Shown here: positions 10,471 through 23,096 of the stretch, in pieces | How positions within the stretch are numbered: the stretch's first letter is position 1 | Layout of the letters: each line of letters starts with the position of its first letter | Source: Wolfiporia cocos | Taxonomy: Eukaryota; Basidiomycota; Agaricomycetes; Polyporales; Phaeolaceae | DNA: 64,000 nucleotides | Direction: 5' to 3' | Assembly (NCBI GenBank): GCA_029448655.1 | Contig: JACCLO010000008.1 | Coordinates: forward strand, 2,356,001-2,420,000 | Position numbers and translations under genes: made by a program | The notes under the pieces: generated by a model | Databases searched by the model: none | Seen by the model: the letters and a program-made list of their open reading frames with translations, nothing else | Told to the model about the DNA's origin: nothing

Positions 10471-11829
10471 ATGTGACTTGTTGGCACTCGGTTCAGGGTA
10501 CGATATACTCTGAGCTGGTTAGAGAGTGTGAACGGCGCCTAAACTCATGTTTGCAATGTAGTTGGGACAATTCAAGCTGGCGACTGCGGGCACTCGTGAG
10601 GGTTAATTCTGGTGCCGGTGGAAATAGATTGGTGCGAGGCTACTAGTTATAAATGCCTATTGGTAACTGATCCTATGCCCAATATATCAACGTATTGTAT
10701 TATGCACAGGATCAATTGAAGTCGAATGATGGACTTGAAGCGCCAAAACAGTTCGCAGAACACACCTACACCAGCTATAGTCAACCTCCACAGCGCATAG
10801 GGCAATGGGCACGCAGATCCACTAGTATCGTTAGCACATCAATGATTGTTTGGTGTGCGCAGAGCATTACGCCACACGATCAAAAGAACCGGCGCGCACT
10901 GAGATTGAACGTCAATATGAAAGGAACGAGCCCAGCATGTGCCATCCATACACGCTCAGATCAACCATGGAGCACGGTAGTCATTGACCTTTGCCAAGTG
11001 ACAACTGAGGAGGCATACACGTTGATTCTCACTGCACATCGGGCTCCAGATTGACGAAAGCTGCCATTTTTGGGGATCATTGAGCCTTTCCCGGTACGCT
11101 GTTGCACCTACACTTTACAGCAACTACTCATTCAGCCTTAATATGACGGGCATATACAACAGGTGCAAAGATCGAATTCTACAGGCTGCGAGCGTAAAAC
11201 AGTGTCATCGACGCACCATAGCATCGTCGCCTGCTCCCAAATGATCAACACCAAGATTGTGATAGTCGTTTTCGGGGATTATTGCATGGCGTATAAGATG
11301 AATCAAATGCTTCGCAGTAGTGATCACGAGAAGGCAGATGGACCTTGTAGGCAGCGTAATGGTGGCCAATAGGGCTGTCCAATTCTTATCGTTCAGTTCG
11401 TTCACTTCAATCGGGAGCGATCGAGCGATCGAAAATGAAACTCAGACGCACTCCGAGGTGCCTGGTCGCTCACAATTCTCTGGCTGCAATGCCTGTACAT
11501 AGGGCCATTTCATGCCATGCAGACTGATGCTACCTTGGTGGCTCAAACACATGTACTACTCGACGTACCGGAATACTGATTGCTCTGAGCTGGGGTCGAT
11601 ATTTTTGTCCTCCCATAACTCAGTCGGCATGCTCATTCTGCCTCAAACTTGAGGATTACATGCATACATATGACAATTAGCTTACTGCTGTCTCCTGGTT
11701 CACTTGGACAACACGTTCGATCAATGTGTACAGTTTAGGGCTCTGTGGCAGCTGCAGCAAGAGGGCGAAGTGTGTGAGCAACTGGGCGCCTCAGACACCT
11801 GCCTGAAACGGCAGGAGCGGTCGGAGTGC
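10471..11829. other. Non-coding remainder of block A
   Basis: The sequence to about 11400 aligns with block B 58700-59830 but with many small differences. Short open frames exist on both strands in both blocks, including a plus-strand one ending ILTAHRAP. None is recognisable. From about 11410 to 11829 I see nothing but unique sequence leading to the hAT target site. Confidence 0.45.
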
Positions 11830-12044
11830 ATCTGAGTTAGTGTTGCCATGGCTCGGGCTTAAGCCACGGCTCAAGCCGAGCCGCATTCACCGAAGCCGAG
11901 CCAAGCCATATTTATGGCTCACTGAGCTGACAGTTGTTGGAACATGGATTTGCTGTGGATGAGCGCTTGAGCTTGCGCATGCCTGGATGTCGCGCGCGCA
12001 TGTCGGGAGTCGGGTATTGCATAGCCAAATATGGTATGAGGGGG

Positions 12045-13592
12045 AAACGGTTACCTTCGACTGACAAGGAGAAGGTTGACTTGTCTCCCCAAAATTGAAG
12101 CCAGTTTCGACTAACAGACGCCCATACACATGTGGTTTGACTCCCAGTGAGTGCATACATAGCATTTTATAATCACCACGTTTTGTTCTTTGAGAAATGT
12201 TGCTATGCCCATATGTTGTCTCGTTCAGAGCAATCAAGCTTGCTTATGGTATATTCCTTCTCCAGGGTGGAGATTTAATCATTTAGTGCGTGGCACGTTG
12301 GCACTTAGTCTATAGTATCAGTAGGCACCGCAGTGATGTGTTACGGATCGAATATCCGTTCAGCTGAAATAACTAAGTTGAGTTACTCAGCGTATCGAGC
12401 AGCGCACTACTCGTCGGACTCAGCAGAGTCGAGCGTCGATATACTAGCTGCAGGCTTAATTGCTCAAGCCTTTGAGAACGAGTATAGGATCCTTGTAATT
12501 CAACAAGGTCAAGCTGAGGAACTCGACCAGTATTTACAGCAGAGTCTCTATACTACGTTTCTGTAACCGGGGTCATAGTGTCCTTGGTACTGCTACCATT
12601 AAGTCCATAAGGTTAGTACGCTACAATAACTAAGCTGAAACGCTGCGGTTGAACGCAACAGTGGGTGAAACGCAGAAGCACGGTGGTTAGACACCAGATA
12701 TCTGCTAGAACCTGATACGCTACAGGACTATGGGCATAGGGCTGTTGTACATGAAACGAGGGTCACTGGTTGAGCAGAGAACCCTAGAAATAACCGCATG
12801 ACGATGCGGTTGAACGCTAAGTCCTCCTCTCCAGTGAGGCATCAAAGGTATACGAATTTATACAGACTGTAACATGATGTGCACTGCCATGACACCATTC
12901 ACAGCTGCACACCAGCATCCCTGCAAAGATCACTGCCCATTTCGCATACTGTCTGGTGCAATGAGCAGACCAACGCATACGGATATGCGTAGGTCGCTCA
13001 GATACAATGCCCTACTTGTTGCAATTCGGGGTCTGCGGCGTTGCCAGGGCACAGGATGGCGCGGTGATGGCAGACTGATGGCGTGGTGATGGGCAAGCTA
13101 GCGGGTTGCTAGTGCTGCTGGTAGTGTACTTAAGCTGGGCGCGAGCAGAGTGGTTCACCACCAGTTTGTAACCCACCTACGTTCACTATCCTACAAAGGA
13201 GATTCGGCCCTGCGGCCACAGAATTTCCACACTACTGTCGTGTTCCCTCCTGCCTCGATCTGCTGTCACCTCCCTCACCAGATGCACCAGTCAAGTGGCT
13301 ATGCTTCTAGTATATTCAGTGTACGTACTGCTTTGTCAGTTTGGACACTCCGCTTACACATTCCATGGCATTGGGATTGCTACAATTTAAAAAAAAACAT
13401 GGTTGTGACCTTCAGTTACATCCAACGTGACACTGTTATGTCTAATAGATACAGCACTATATGATTTAAAAAATTACTACCCCTCTTGCCATAGTCATCA
13501 TGAATGTCAGTTGCGAACATGGTACTATAGCATGAATGCATTCAGGTGAAGGTCCAGCGCCAATGCCAGTTGGCACTTCCTCGTATATAATA
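12045..13592. repeat. Dispersed repeat R, copy in hAT I (inverted partner at 49237-50630)
   Basis: After removing the solo LTR 12339-12874, about 1 kb here matches the reverse complement of most of 49237-50630. Examples are the segments ending near 12290, 12880-13030, 13210-13290 and 13365-13590. No coding capacity was recognised. The copy here differs from the block B copy largely by CG-to-TG/CA changes. Confidence 0.7.
12339..12874 (+). repeat. Solo LTR, family 2 (536 bp)
   Basis: It starts TGTTACGGATCGAATATCCG and ends ACTGTAACA, and it is bounded by an exact 5-bp duplication TGATG (12334-12338 and 12875-12879). A related copy lies inverted at 26547-27086. The start is similar to LTR family 1, so the two families probably belong to the same lineage of elements. 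The internal part of the element is not in the window. Confidence 0.85.
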
Positions 13593-16500
13593 GCTCGATT
13601 TTATGTACTGTACCTCACGTGATTGCCCTATGGGCATTGTCACACCTGTGGACAAACACGCTCATCGAACCGATGTTTTGATTGCTCTGACAACAGTGAT
13701 GGCTCGGCTTCTAGTAGCTTGGCTTGGCTTGGCTTCATGCTAAGCTGTGGCTCAAGTCCAAATCGGGCATTCCTTAGTGCACACCTCTATTCTGTGCGAT
13801 GCTATACACTCTTTGATGTCGCTGTCTAGGAGCAGTTACCATCAGCACATGCATATGTATTAGTGATGCTGGGAGATGCAATATCAACTAAGATATGGGA
13901 GTGAGTACTTAACCGATGGAATGTTGCACTGTTGACTGTGATCTCAACTGGCTCTACATGATATCTTTGACCCTAGAGTCTGCAAAGCATGTAGATAGCT
14001 ATGTGGTGGGTACTGTTGAAGATCTTCACATTACAACAAGAGCTAAACCCTAGCAAAGTTTGTTGTATATACTCAGGACAGTGCACTGAATATACAGCAG
14101 CAATATGCAATCTGAATACATGCATCATTTGCTGATTGTGTAGAAATTTGGGGTCGTGCCAGACAATGGCCACACCCTACTGCCTGCCAGGGACCCCACT
14201 ACGGTGTGATGAATTAGACTCACACACTGTCAGGATTTTAAGAACCAGCCATGATAAAGTCCAAACCAAATCCACATCTCAAATGGTTCAATCCAATAAC
14301 AACCCAGTTCTATCTGAACCCTCTAACAAAAATCATAAAGCAATAACATGGCAAATCACAGCAGCATTAAAGATAAACCAATAAATCCCACTATCACAAA
14401 AGACACAGAAGACCTTTCAATAAAAACCCATTACAACATCACAGAAGCCCTAGGAAACATTCTAATAAACCCAGTACCACAAGGCTACCACGAGGCGATA
14501 TTTTGAACATAAGGTTTAACAAGCTCCTGATCTACCAGAGATATATTTGGTCAAAAGCCACACAGAAACTAAGTTTGCTTCTTTCATTAGTTTATATTTC
14601 ACAGAAGCATTCCTGAGAATATCACAACCACCTATATATCCCAGGAAGCATTCATACAACTCTAACTCAATCACAATTGGGATCAGTAGATACTCATGGT
14701 TACCACACATTGTAGATCCCCAGCCATATCACACATGCTACAACTCACAGAAACCCTTGACAAAGGTCTAACGAAGTCTATTAACTCTACTTCCCTACCC
14801 AGACACCACTAAACCATTACAGGTATGCAAGACACATAGGTACACACACAGACTCATGTATATATAGTAGAAACCCACCAAGTCTGATCCTCAGCTTGGT
14901 TTTAATCAAGTATATCCTCCTCAGTTCCTCTTGTGTCTGGGTGTCAGTCTGACACAAACTGTGATACAAGCCTAAACCAGCCCATATGCATTATTGCGCA
15001 TGGGCCAGATCCCAAGTGCATGCCCTATTGAGGGCAGAGGCAACCTTTCAAGGTGGTAACCAAGAAGCAGGGGGGCTACACACAGGGAGGAGATCCAGGG
15101 AGCATATAGCTACAAATGAGAGTTTTAGAACTGGGGACCTAGTGTCCCCAGTTTGAGACTATATACATGGGGGACCCTCTAACTACCAGAGAAGGGGCCC
15201 ACCCTGAAGTGGAGGCCTGTGTGTAGCCCTACTGGCATAGCTAAGGCCTATGCTGCTAAGTCATAAGGGCATAGCAGGGTATATGGTATAACCAGGCACC
15301 AGTAATGGTGCCCAGTCGTGGTAACGTGCCACTACATGGTCACGTACCAACACATATGGATCAGGTGCTACCTATCTGCATGGATCCTAAGGCCCAGCGC
15401 TACCAGTAATGGTGAGCACTGGTGACAAGGCCACTAAAACCTTAGAGAAAACTGAGGGGAGCAAAGTGGATGAACGCCAAGTTCAGACTGGGGTTACCAG
15501 CTGAGTGAAGCCTGCTATTATACTCCTAGGTTATTTGTACATGTTTATATAAAATATCTATAAATGGCCATTAGGGAGTCTGGGGCATGACTAGACTAGG
15601 GGTCTAAGCCGGGGTCTAAGCCAGACTCTGAAACATAGAAGCATAGTAAGATATCCAATACATAGCAATCATCGTGGCCATGTGGGATCAGGACTGTGAG
15701 TCGTGATGATCATCATTATTAGTCTCTCTATGGTATGATCTGGGCCTGGCTAGGCATTGGCAGTCTTGGGACTGGATTGGGATTGTTAGTATCCCAGGAA
15801 GTTTTGGCCCATGACAGCTGGGTGGCATGAGCCTTAAGGGCTTTAAGGGGGCACCCTTGGGCCTGTATTGTAGGGGAAAGCCATGTGATTGGCATATATA
15901 CGAGGAATTGAGATGATACTTACTTTCTTGTGACAGTTCTGGTAACAAACGCGTAGTGGTATGTACATCAACTGCTACCTCTTTATACTAACAGGCCATT
16001 GTACCATATATCACAAGACGTGCCGTGGACCCAATGCAACATGCTCATGAGTGGCGCTATAGCCACTCCCCCAAAAGGGCTACAATAACAGCTTGGTTGT
16101 TATCAAGGGTCCAGCTATATCTGCAGTTTATATTCCTATGCTAAGCATCTATGTGTAACCTGCTATGCAAGTTACCAGGTAATATGCCCTATTCATTGCT
16201 CCATAACATCTGTGATATGCCTACAGCATTATCTGTGACACCATATTCTGGCACTACCATACCCGGATATGGCCCATCTGCCCCTATCCCACCAGGGGAA
16301 CTACTGTTCCCACACTGTGGTGACAAGATCACACCCATGCGCTGTGCCCGACACATGTGCACTTCCAACAGATTGGTGAATCATGGCAATTAGGTGTGGT
16401 ATGAATTAGGTAGTGCTCTCCACCTAATATAGAAGCAAGTGAGCCAGCAATTGATTTAATATTGAAACATGGAGACTTACCTCACTTCCTATGTTCTGAA

Positions 16501-16734
16501 TACCCCCACCCCCACAGTCCATTCATCATCTAATGGACAAGACAGGCCATTCCAAGCATACCTATGAATGGATCCTCCATTGTTCAAGGTAATTTGTAGC
16601 ATACCAACCTTTCTTTCATAGTCTCCTGCATGCTCATTATTCACTACTTGGGCATTCTCTGGCAGATCATGCTCCTACACCCCCAAATCAGAAAAATCGC
16701 AAGCATCACCATCACATTTCTGCAGCTGAGGCAC
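13593..16734. other. AT-rich hAT interior without recognisable genes
   Basis: It includes a GGCTTGG-repeat patch near 13705-13740 like the hAT subterminal repeats, and an AT-rich stretch 14200-14780. A segment from 14950 to 15935 starts TGACACAAAC and ends TTGTGACA like the gypsy-type LTRs, but no target duplication is present, so I do not call it an LTR. A short plus-strand frame near 16151-16393 has no recognisable family. Confidence 0.4.
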
Positions 16735-17006
16735 AGACACCGGGGGCATTATCTAATGGCTTTGTCAGAAACATGCTGGTATCATTTGAATAAGTGATCA
16801 AATGCGAACCTAATGCATTGATTGCTTATGTAATATCTTCATTAGATAACGCCCCCGGTGTCTGGATCTTTACGCAGCCAATGGTTAGCTGAGGTCATGT
16901 GTTTCTCACGATGTTATCAACCAATGCATTATGTTTGCATTTGATCACTTATTCAAATGATACCAACATGTTTCCGACAAAGTCATCAGATAATGCCCCC
17001 AGTGAG
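16735..17006. mobile_element. MITE-like inverted-repeat elements
   Basis: A 129-bp unit (16735-16863) has 24-bp terminal inverted repeats with one mismatch, starting AGACACCGGGGGC. A further copy of its left about 85-100 bp lies inverted at about 16905-17006. The two copies differ by a few substitutions. No target duplication was established. Confidence 0.6.
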
Positions 17007-17567
17007 AGTACCTCAGACCCAGCAACTCCATCATGGCACCAAGCATTGTGGCACTGTCAAGGTGATCCCAGTTATGACTAGCTCTGGGCTTACAATCCAA
17101 GATTCTAGTGCTAACAGATTGCTTTTTTTAAGGTATAGGATCCACAGTGCATACAGCACCAGCCACGAAAGAAGTTTCACCTTCTACTCAACCTCAAATA
17201 TCAATCTCAGTGAGTACAAAGGCCTTTATAGCTGTAGTGATGCTTATACATATTTTTTTTACAGTCTCATACTTCTGGCATAACGTCTATCACATCATCA
17301 AATGTGAGTGATGCTGTATTAACATCGCATTGAGTGGCTACTGCCTCTACAATGCCACATGACCTTGCATGTAATGTCTCCATCTCTCACATACAGGGTG
17401 CTAGAAAGTGCTGGCATGGGAAGGAAGCTGACAATATCTGGCCCTTCTACAAGCTCAATGATAAGAGCAACACCCAGAGCTGCATCTACTGCCTGTTCAT
17501 CCTACATCTCTTCATTGCACAAGGAATATGCTCATAAGCTCCATAGTCATGCTCTCAAGGCAGGTGC

Positions 17568-18276
17568 TGTTACGGTTATTTTGATTTTTCGAATGCTCAC
17601 AGAACTCACCATGGGGTGAATACAATACAGGGACTTGTTGCGCAACCAACACCCCTGGCTACTCGTGACCTCACTGGGCATAACCCTGGTTGTACTAGCA
17701 TACAGGGCCTGATTTACCTAGGGCAGATGCAACTCTGCCACCATTTCATATTTATCATTCTGCGATTGACAGATGGCGTTCAACCACCATAACATTGCTA
17801 TCTATCATTTCAGATATTTCACTACATACTCATCAAACATTTCAGTCTAGGACATAAATAGTGGCAGTGACATCTGGGACAGGTAGGACTCCTAAAACCC
17901 AGTGTAGTATATAAACTCATGTAACTAAGTTGAGGCTCTTCAGCTCGACCTTGTTGTACAAACAAGAAGTCTTATACTCATTCTCAAACACAGGAAACTA
18001 TGCTCAGTATTCACTGAGCTCTCGAAATGACTAAGTCCTCGAAGTGCACACTGATTTCTCGGACTTAGGCAAGTCCTATATTCTATAAAAGCTTGCTCCA
18101 GAACAGATTATATCCTCTAACACGTATTGGATATTGACTAATCCCCTAGAGTCATAGACTCAGGGCCTGAAGGCTTATTCATGACAGATTTGCCTTGTAC
18201 TTGCTGATTTGGTTACATGCAGAAGAACTGATTATATTCGTGACAGAATATATGTACGGGTATATGACCCATAACA
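17568..18276 (-). repeat. Solo LTR, family 1 (709 bp), minus orientation
   Basis: Ends TGTTACGG and CATAACA, with an exact target duplication GGTGC (17563-17567 and 18277-18281). It is the reverse complement of the copies at 18551 and 23684 and somewhat more diverged from them. It lies between the putative N-terminal and catalytic pieces of the hAT transposase. Confidence 0.85.
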
Positions 18277-18550
18277 GGTGCCTCCATATGTCATGCATAC
18301 ATGTATGCAACCTCCACAGGAACAGGAGTGCTTCATAAGCATATGATTGATCACCATTGTGACAAGTGGATCATGGCTTGTAAGCAGCGCAAAGTCAAGA
18401 TAACTGCAAAGCAAGCACAGCGTGCTTGACACAAAACTGTCATTATGCACTACGGCCCCATGATAAGGGGTACTGGGTAAGAGATGACCTAAGAGGAAAT
18501 GCTCTTGAAGCACCCAGACTAGCATGCAAAGAGAGTAGAGAGGGACTAGC

Positions 18551-19272
18551 TGTTACGGGTCGAATACCCGTTCGTATATTCGAGTCGCGAATATAGATCG
18601 TTCTTCTGCACGTAGGCTTGCTGCCATATGCAAGGCAAATACTCGTTAGATGCCTTAGATGCCTTCAAGTCCTAGGTGTAATTCCTAGGGGATCGGTGAA
18701 TATCCAATACGCGTTAGAGGATATGATCTGTTCAGGTGCGAGTCTAATAGAATATAAGACTCGCCTAAGTCCGAGAAGTCAATGTGCACTTCGAGGACTT
18801 AGTCGTTCGGTTGCTCGAGTGAGAAATACTGAGCGTAGTTTCCTACGTTTGAGAACGAGTATAAGACTTCTTGTTTGTACAACAAGGTCGAGCTGAAGAG
18901 TCTCGACAGTATATACATGAGTTTATATACTACGTTGGGTTTTCGGGGTCAAACTAGTTCCAGATGTCACCGCTACTATCTACGCTATAGTACCAAACGT
19001 TTGATAGGTATGTAGTGATATATCCGAAACAATAGATAGGAATGATGATGGCGGTTGAACGCCATCTATCAGCTAGTAAATGATAAACATGAAACGGGGC
19101 AGAGTTGGATCTGCCAAAGGTAAAACTCGCCCCATATACTAGTACAACCGGGGATGCGCCCAGTACGAGTCACGAGTAGCCAGGGGGGATTGGTTGTGCA
19201 ACAAGTCCCTGTATCGTATATACCCCATGGTGGGTTCTGTCAGCGTTCAAAAAAATCACGATATCCGTAACA
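18551..19272 (+). repeat. Solo LTR, family 1 (722 bp)
   Basis: Starts TGTTACGGGTCGAATACCCG and ends ATCCGTAACA. An exact duplication CTAGC flanks it (18546-18550 and 19273-19277). It is close to the copy at 23684-24391. Confidence 0.9.
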
Positions 19273-20616
19273 CTAGCCCAATGCCAAGATTATCAAGTCT
19301 GAGGTGTATGCCTCAGACTGAGTAGGCTTATGTACATGAGGACACGTAACACTACTGATGTAGGTACTATGCATGTCCACTATGCTATGCATGCAACAAG
19401 TCATGTGACTACTGCACCATGAATGCCAGGGTTCGACCCCGGAAGGACACATGTCAAAAACTGTGACAGTGCTGTACTTGATTATGAAGTGAAGCTTGAT
19501 GAGGAAGTCCCTGCTGAAGATCAGGGACAAGGTGCAATCCTATGGAAGCAATTCTCAAGTGAGGCCTTTCTTGACACCATCTGTCAGTGGGTTATTGCTG
19601 ATGATCATATGCCCAGTGGTATAGCCAATCTTAATGTGTTTCACTAATCTGTGGGACTTTTTATGAAGGCTATCAATGCAATTGAGTGCCCCGAGTTGTG
19701 CTCCATTTCTTTAATGCTACATGATGAACTCAAAAATGAGGATATCCCTCACTGCACCTCAGTATGGCAGTGTATCTTTGAGTCATGGGATGATCATGTT
19801 AAGAATCTTGAAGAAACACTTCAGGTGTGTAAATGCCTTACTTGATACTGACAGCTTAATACAAATAGGCGGCATTAGGTAAAATATCAATGATGATGGA
19901 TATGTGGAGCTCACCAGATCTTATGCCATTCATGGCTGTGACTGCACATTGGATTGTTGTTACTGTATATGTCACACTGTTTACCATATACGTTATGTTA
20001 TCATCATTGAATCTCTGTCAGTGTCACGTGTAGCTATGTTCAAATACCTCTTTCTCTCTCCGTTCTCTCCTTTCCTCAGTCATTATACCATCCTTACAAC
20101 TGAGGTATGTTTCCCCTCTATGATACACTGTTACCCCACATATACTCACATATATCATACATAGATAGGCTAACAGACTATCTAGGTACTACAATAAAGT
20201 CGTTATACCATCCTTATGGCTGAGATAGGCTAACAGGCTATCTAGGTTCTACATAGATTGGCATATGTGAGGTGCCCTGTGCTCAAGGTTCCTCAGTGCA
20301 GAAGCTAGAGCTGCACACAGAGCTAATCAGCTTCTTGAGGGTTCTTAGACATCATACTAGAGAGCATCTCACAGCTGCATTTATTCACATCCTTGACCAG
20401 ATTGGCATTGCCACGAGGGTGAGTTTGATTGAAACTCTTAGTTTGTATCTGCATGCTAATGTTTCCATGTTGCATGGATAACCCTTAACAATGCCTCAAA
20501 CAATGACACCTTCATGGAATATGTTGAAAAAGAGCTGCAGTCATGTGGAATTGACTTTGATCGGACACAACAGCATATTAGCTAATCTTGAACACAGTCA
20601 CAGCTATAGAGGGATT

Positions 20617-21166
20617 TGACACAGTCCTAAGACTGTGTGACCGGGAACTGGGAAACCCTCTTATTCTACCTAGAAACGGAGATCCTCCGACCATTGGACC
20701 AAATGTAAACGGTGGAGACTTGATGATGCAGGCAAGGAAGTCAAGAAGGGGGCAAAGCCCAGCTGGTGGCATGCAGGGAGACCTGAGGAAAGGGGCACTA
20801 AGGCCCAAAATCAAGAATACTAAGCATGGAGTGTAAGCTACATGCCTAGCAAGGCTATATACATGAGAACGCAGGTGCTATGCTAGCCCTAAAGTCCGAG
20901 TCTGTGCGCTAGCTACAGCAACTAAGTAATGCAGTGACTACAGCATGTAACTAGCCAGGTGATGAGTGACCGGTAATGATCACAGCATCATGTGATGACC
21001 CTGCTAGCGCTACCGCCGGTGCTCATAGGTCAGAGCACGAGGTGTAAGGTAAGTGATATGCATAGACCTATGGCAAGACTTACAGTACAGATTGTATATA
21101 GGTAGTGGAGGCTGCCAAGATAAACAGAAATGTACAAAATAGTAGAAGAAAAGTCACTCTGTGACA
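20617..21166. repeat. Solo LTR of gypsy type (550 bp) inside the hAT transposase
   Basis: Starts TGACACAGTCC and ends CTCTGTGACA, as in the complete gypsy element's TGACACAG...TCTGTGACA. The target duplication GGATT is exact (20612-20616 and 21167-21171). Removing it restores a short former intron of the transposase between HIS/R and CFPHIVNLA. Confidence 0.85.
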
Positions 21167-23096
21167 GGATTAATCAAAGCCAACTAGGTGCTTTCCACAT
21201 ATTGTGAATCTTGCATGCCAAGCAGTTATCAAGGCCATCACAAAGATTGAGTATAGCAAGTGTGTTGGCCCCAAATACATTCCACCAGCACAAGTATATG
21301 AAATCCCTTCAGCAAGTTTTCTGGAGGCATTGGATTGTGATCTGATTGCCCTTGTGCACAGTCTCATCAGAGTTGTAAGTCAAATGAATTTGTACTTGTG
21401 TATTACCACAACCATAATTCTAACACTGTGTGCACAAGTGTCGAGCATCATTGCTTCACCGACAGTACTTTCCTGAAGTTGTCTATGCACTAAAGCAGCA
21501 GAATCTTCAGCTTCTTTGTGACGTAGATACTTGATGGTCATCAACAGTGCTGATGATTGAGTGTGCATTGGTGCTTTGTGAGGTGAGCTGCATTTACTTT
21601 GAATCACATTTGTAATTGTTCACTAGATTCCTTACAGGCTATCAATCAGTTTCTACATCATGAAGATTTATGCAGACCTCAAACAATACCAGCTTAGTGA
21701 TGCAGATTAGACCGCACCCGAGTACCTCAGGAAAATTCTTGAGGTAATGAGGCAATCATTGTTGAGCCATGAAATTAATGGCCTTATCCTTTTACATTGA
21801 AGATACCACATGCATTCCAGCACAAGCTTGCAGCTGAAAGAACACCCACAATATGTGACACAATCCTGGCCTTTGAGGCTCTTATATGTTGTTGGCAGGA
21901 GCACAAGGTCCACAACCCACCAACAGCTTGTATCGTTGATCAAGGCCTTGCAAAACTATCGGATTATCATTGGCGTGCTAACCATGTAGATGCATATACC
22001 CTTGTAATCAGTAAGTGATGTCAACATCAGGCAATTTATTTACTTCACAAGCTTTCCAGTTGTCAATCTAAAGTACAAGCTGTGGTGGCATTCATGACAA
22101 ATGCCTGACAAGTTGACTGATGCAAAGCAATTATTTTTGTATGAAGTGGGGATTTATGAGCCTTATAGTTACTTTGCTAATGTCTCTCAACAGCTAGGAT
22201 TGTATTGTGTGCAACAAAGCATCGGTACCACATCAACATTACAATTTATAGTGCCAGCACAGAACTAGGCCAATGACATTCTTGAAAGCCCTAGGTTGTT
22301 AGCTTCATCATCCGCTTCATGGCAGAGTCTTAGTGCTGAAGTAGAGTGCTACCTAAATGACTCATCCATGTTTTTGGACCCTCCCTCTGGACTTTTGGAT
22401 GGTAAGTGACTTGGCTTAATAGTGCCTGTAGATACAGAGATACCACTGATTGTATTCCAACTTTCTCAGGTGAATCAAGAATTGTATCCAACATTATTCT
22501 CCCTTGCAATGGATATCCTACCCATCCAAGCCTCTGCAGTGCCCTGTGAGTGTATATTCTCATCCAGCAAGGAGACCACTACTTCTCACCAAAATCATCT
22601 CAGCACTGAAATGATGGAGGTGTTACAGATGCTGAAGTTCTCTGCAAAAAAGTGCTGTGCACTTCTTGACTTTACCCTTGGCTTAAGTAAGGACCATGAG
22701 CTGGAAATGATGGAGAATGAGCAGTGGATGCAGATTGCAGAGGATGCACCATCATTTTCAAGGATCTTCACCAATTCAGCCAGTATATCTACTTAAATCT
22801 GTCCAGGACTGTAGATATTTGTATTATACAATTTCTAGGACTTTAGCAGTATGTACAAATGGCCATACATGTGCTGTACAATTCACTATTTCAATCTGTC
22901 ACTGAGCTCGCTGTTAGATGCTGTGAGCCCACTGTTAGACACTGTGAGCCATAGCTTGAGCTGAAGCTGCCTCAAGCCAAGCCAAGCCACATGCAGTATA
23001 AGCCAAGCCATGGATACCCAAGCCACTCAAGGTCCAAAGCCATCAAAATCCAAGCCAAGCCAAGCCAAGCCGAACCACAGCAACACTAATCTGAGT

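Larger units (their letters stand above)
1533..11410. repeat. Segmental duplication, block A (partner about 41876-59830)
   Basis: Both blocks hold, in the same order and orientation, the 3' flank of an ABC transporter gene, the whole gene, its upstream region, an F-box gene and about 1 kb beyond it. The match can be followed by eye through exons, introns and spacers. Differences are mostly insertions: the 717-bp tRNA-derived element in A (9150-9866), and in B a repeat at about 49237-50630 and a copia element at 51975-57654. The edges were placed by eye and may be off by some tens of bases. Confidence 0.85.
17400..22796 (+). pseudogene. hAT transposase, fragmented
   Basis: A possible N-terminal zinc-finger piece lies near 17400-17520 (DNIWPFYKLND). 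The catalytic region follows in fragments: ILWKQFSSEAFLDTI (about 19540), KISMMMDMWSSPDLMPFMAVTAHW (about 19875), a GEHL.AAFIHILDQIGIA-like part (about 20360), MDNASNNDTFMEYVEK (about 20475) and FPHIVNLACQAVI (about 21195). The C-terminal hAT dimerisation domain is well kept (YPTLFSLAMDILPIQAS ... CECIFSSSKETT, 22480-22650). Stops, frameshifts and three LTR insertions break it. One old intron at about 20585 appears to have lost its GT donor (CT instead). Confidence 0.75.
11838..23088 (+). mobile_element. hAT-superfamily DNA transposon I, decayed, with nested insertions
   Basis: The left end begins TAGTGTTGCCATGG and the right end finishes CCACAGCAACACTA, imperfect terminal inverted repeats starting TAGTGTTGC. 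Both ends have subterminal runs of the GGCTTGG/AAGCC motif. The flanking 8-bp duplication ATCTGAGT (11830-11837 and 23089-23096) is exact, as expected for hAT. Remains of a transposase lie on the plus strand (about 17400-22796). At about 11.25 kb it is long because solo LTRs and another repeat have inserted into it. Whether everything between the ends moved as one unit cannot be proved from one copy. Confidence 0.65.

Noticed and set aside
14950..15935. A 986-bp solo LTR with TGACAC...TGTGACA ends
   Set aside because: The flanking 5-mers (CAGTC and GTTCT) do not match and no partner copy exists in the window, so the ends may be coincidental or belong to two fragments.
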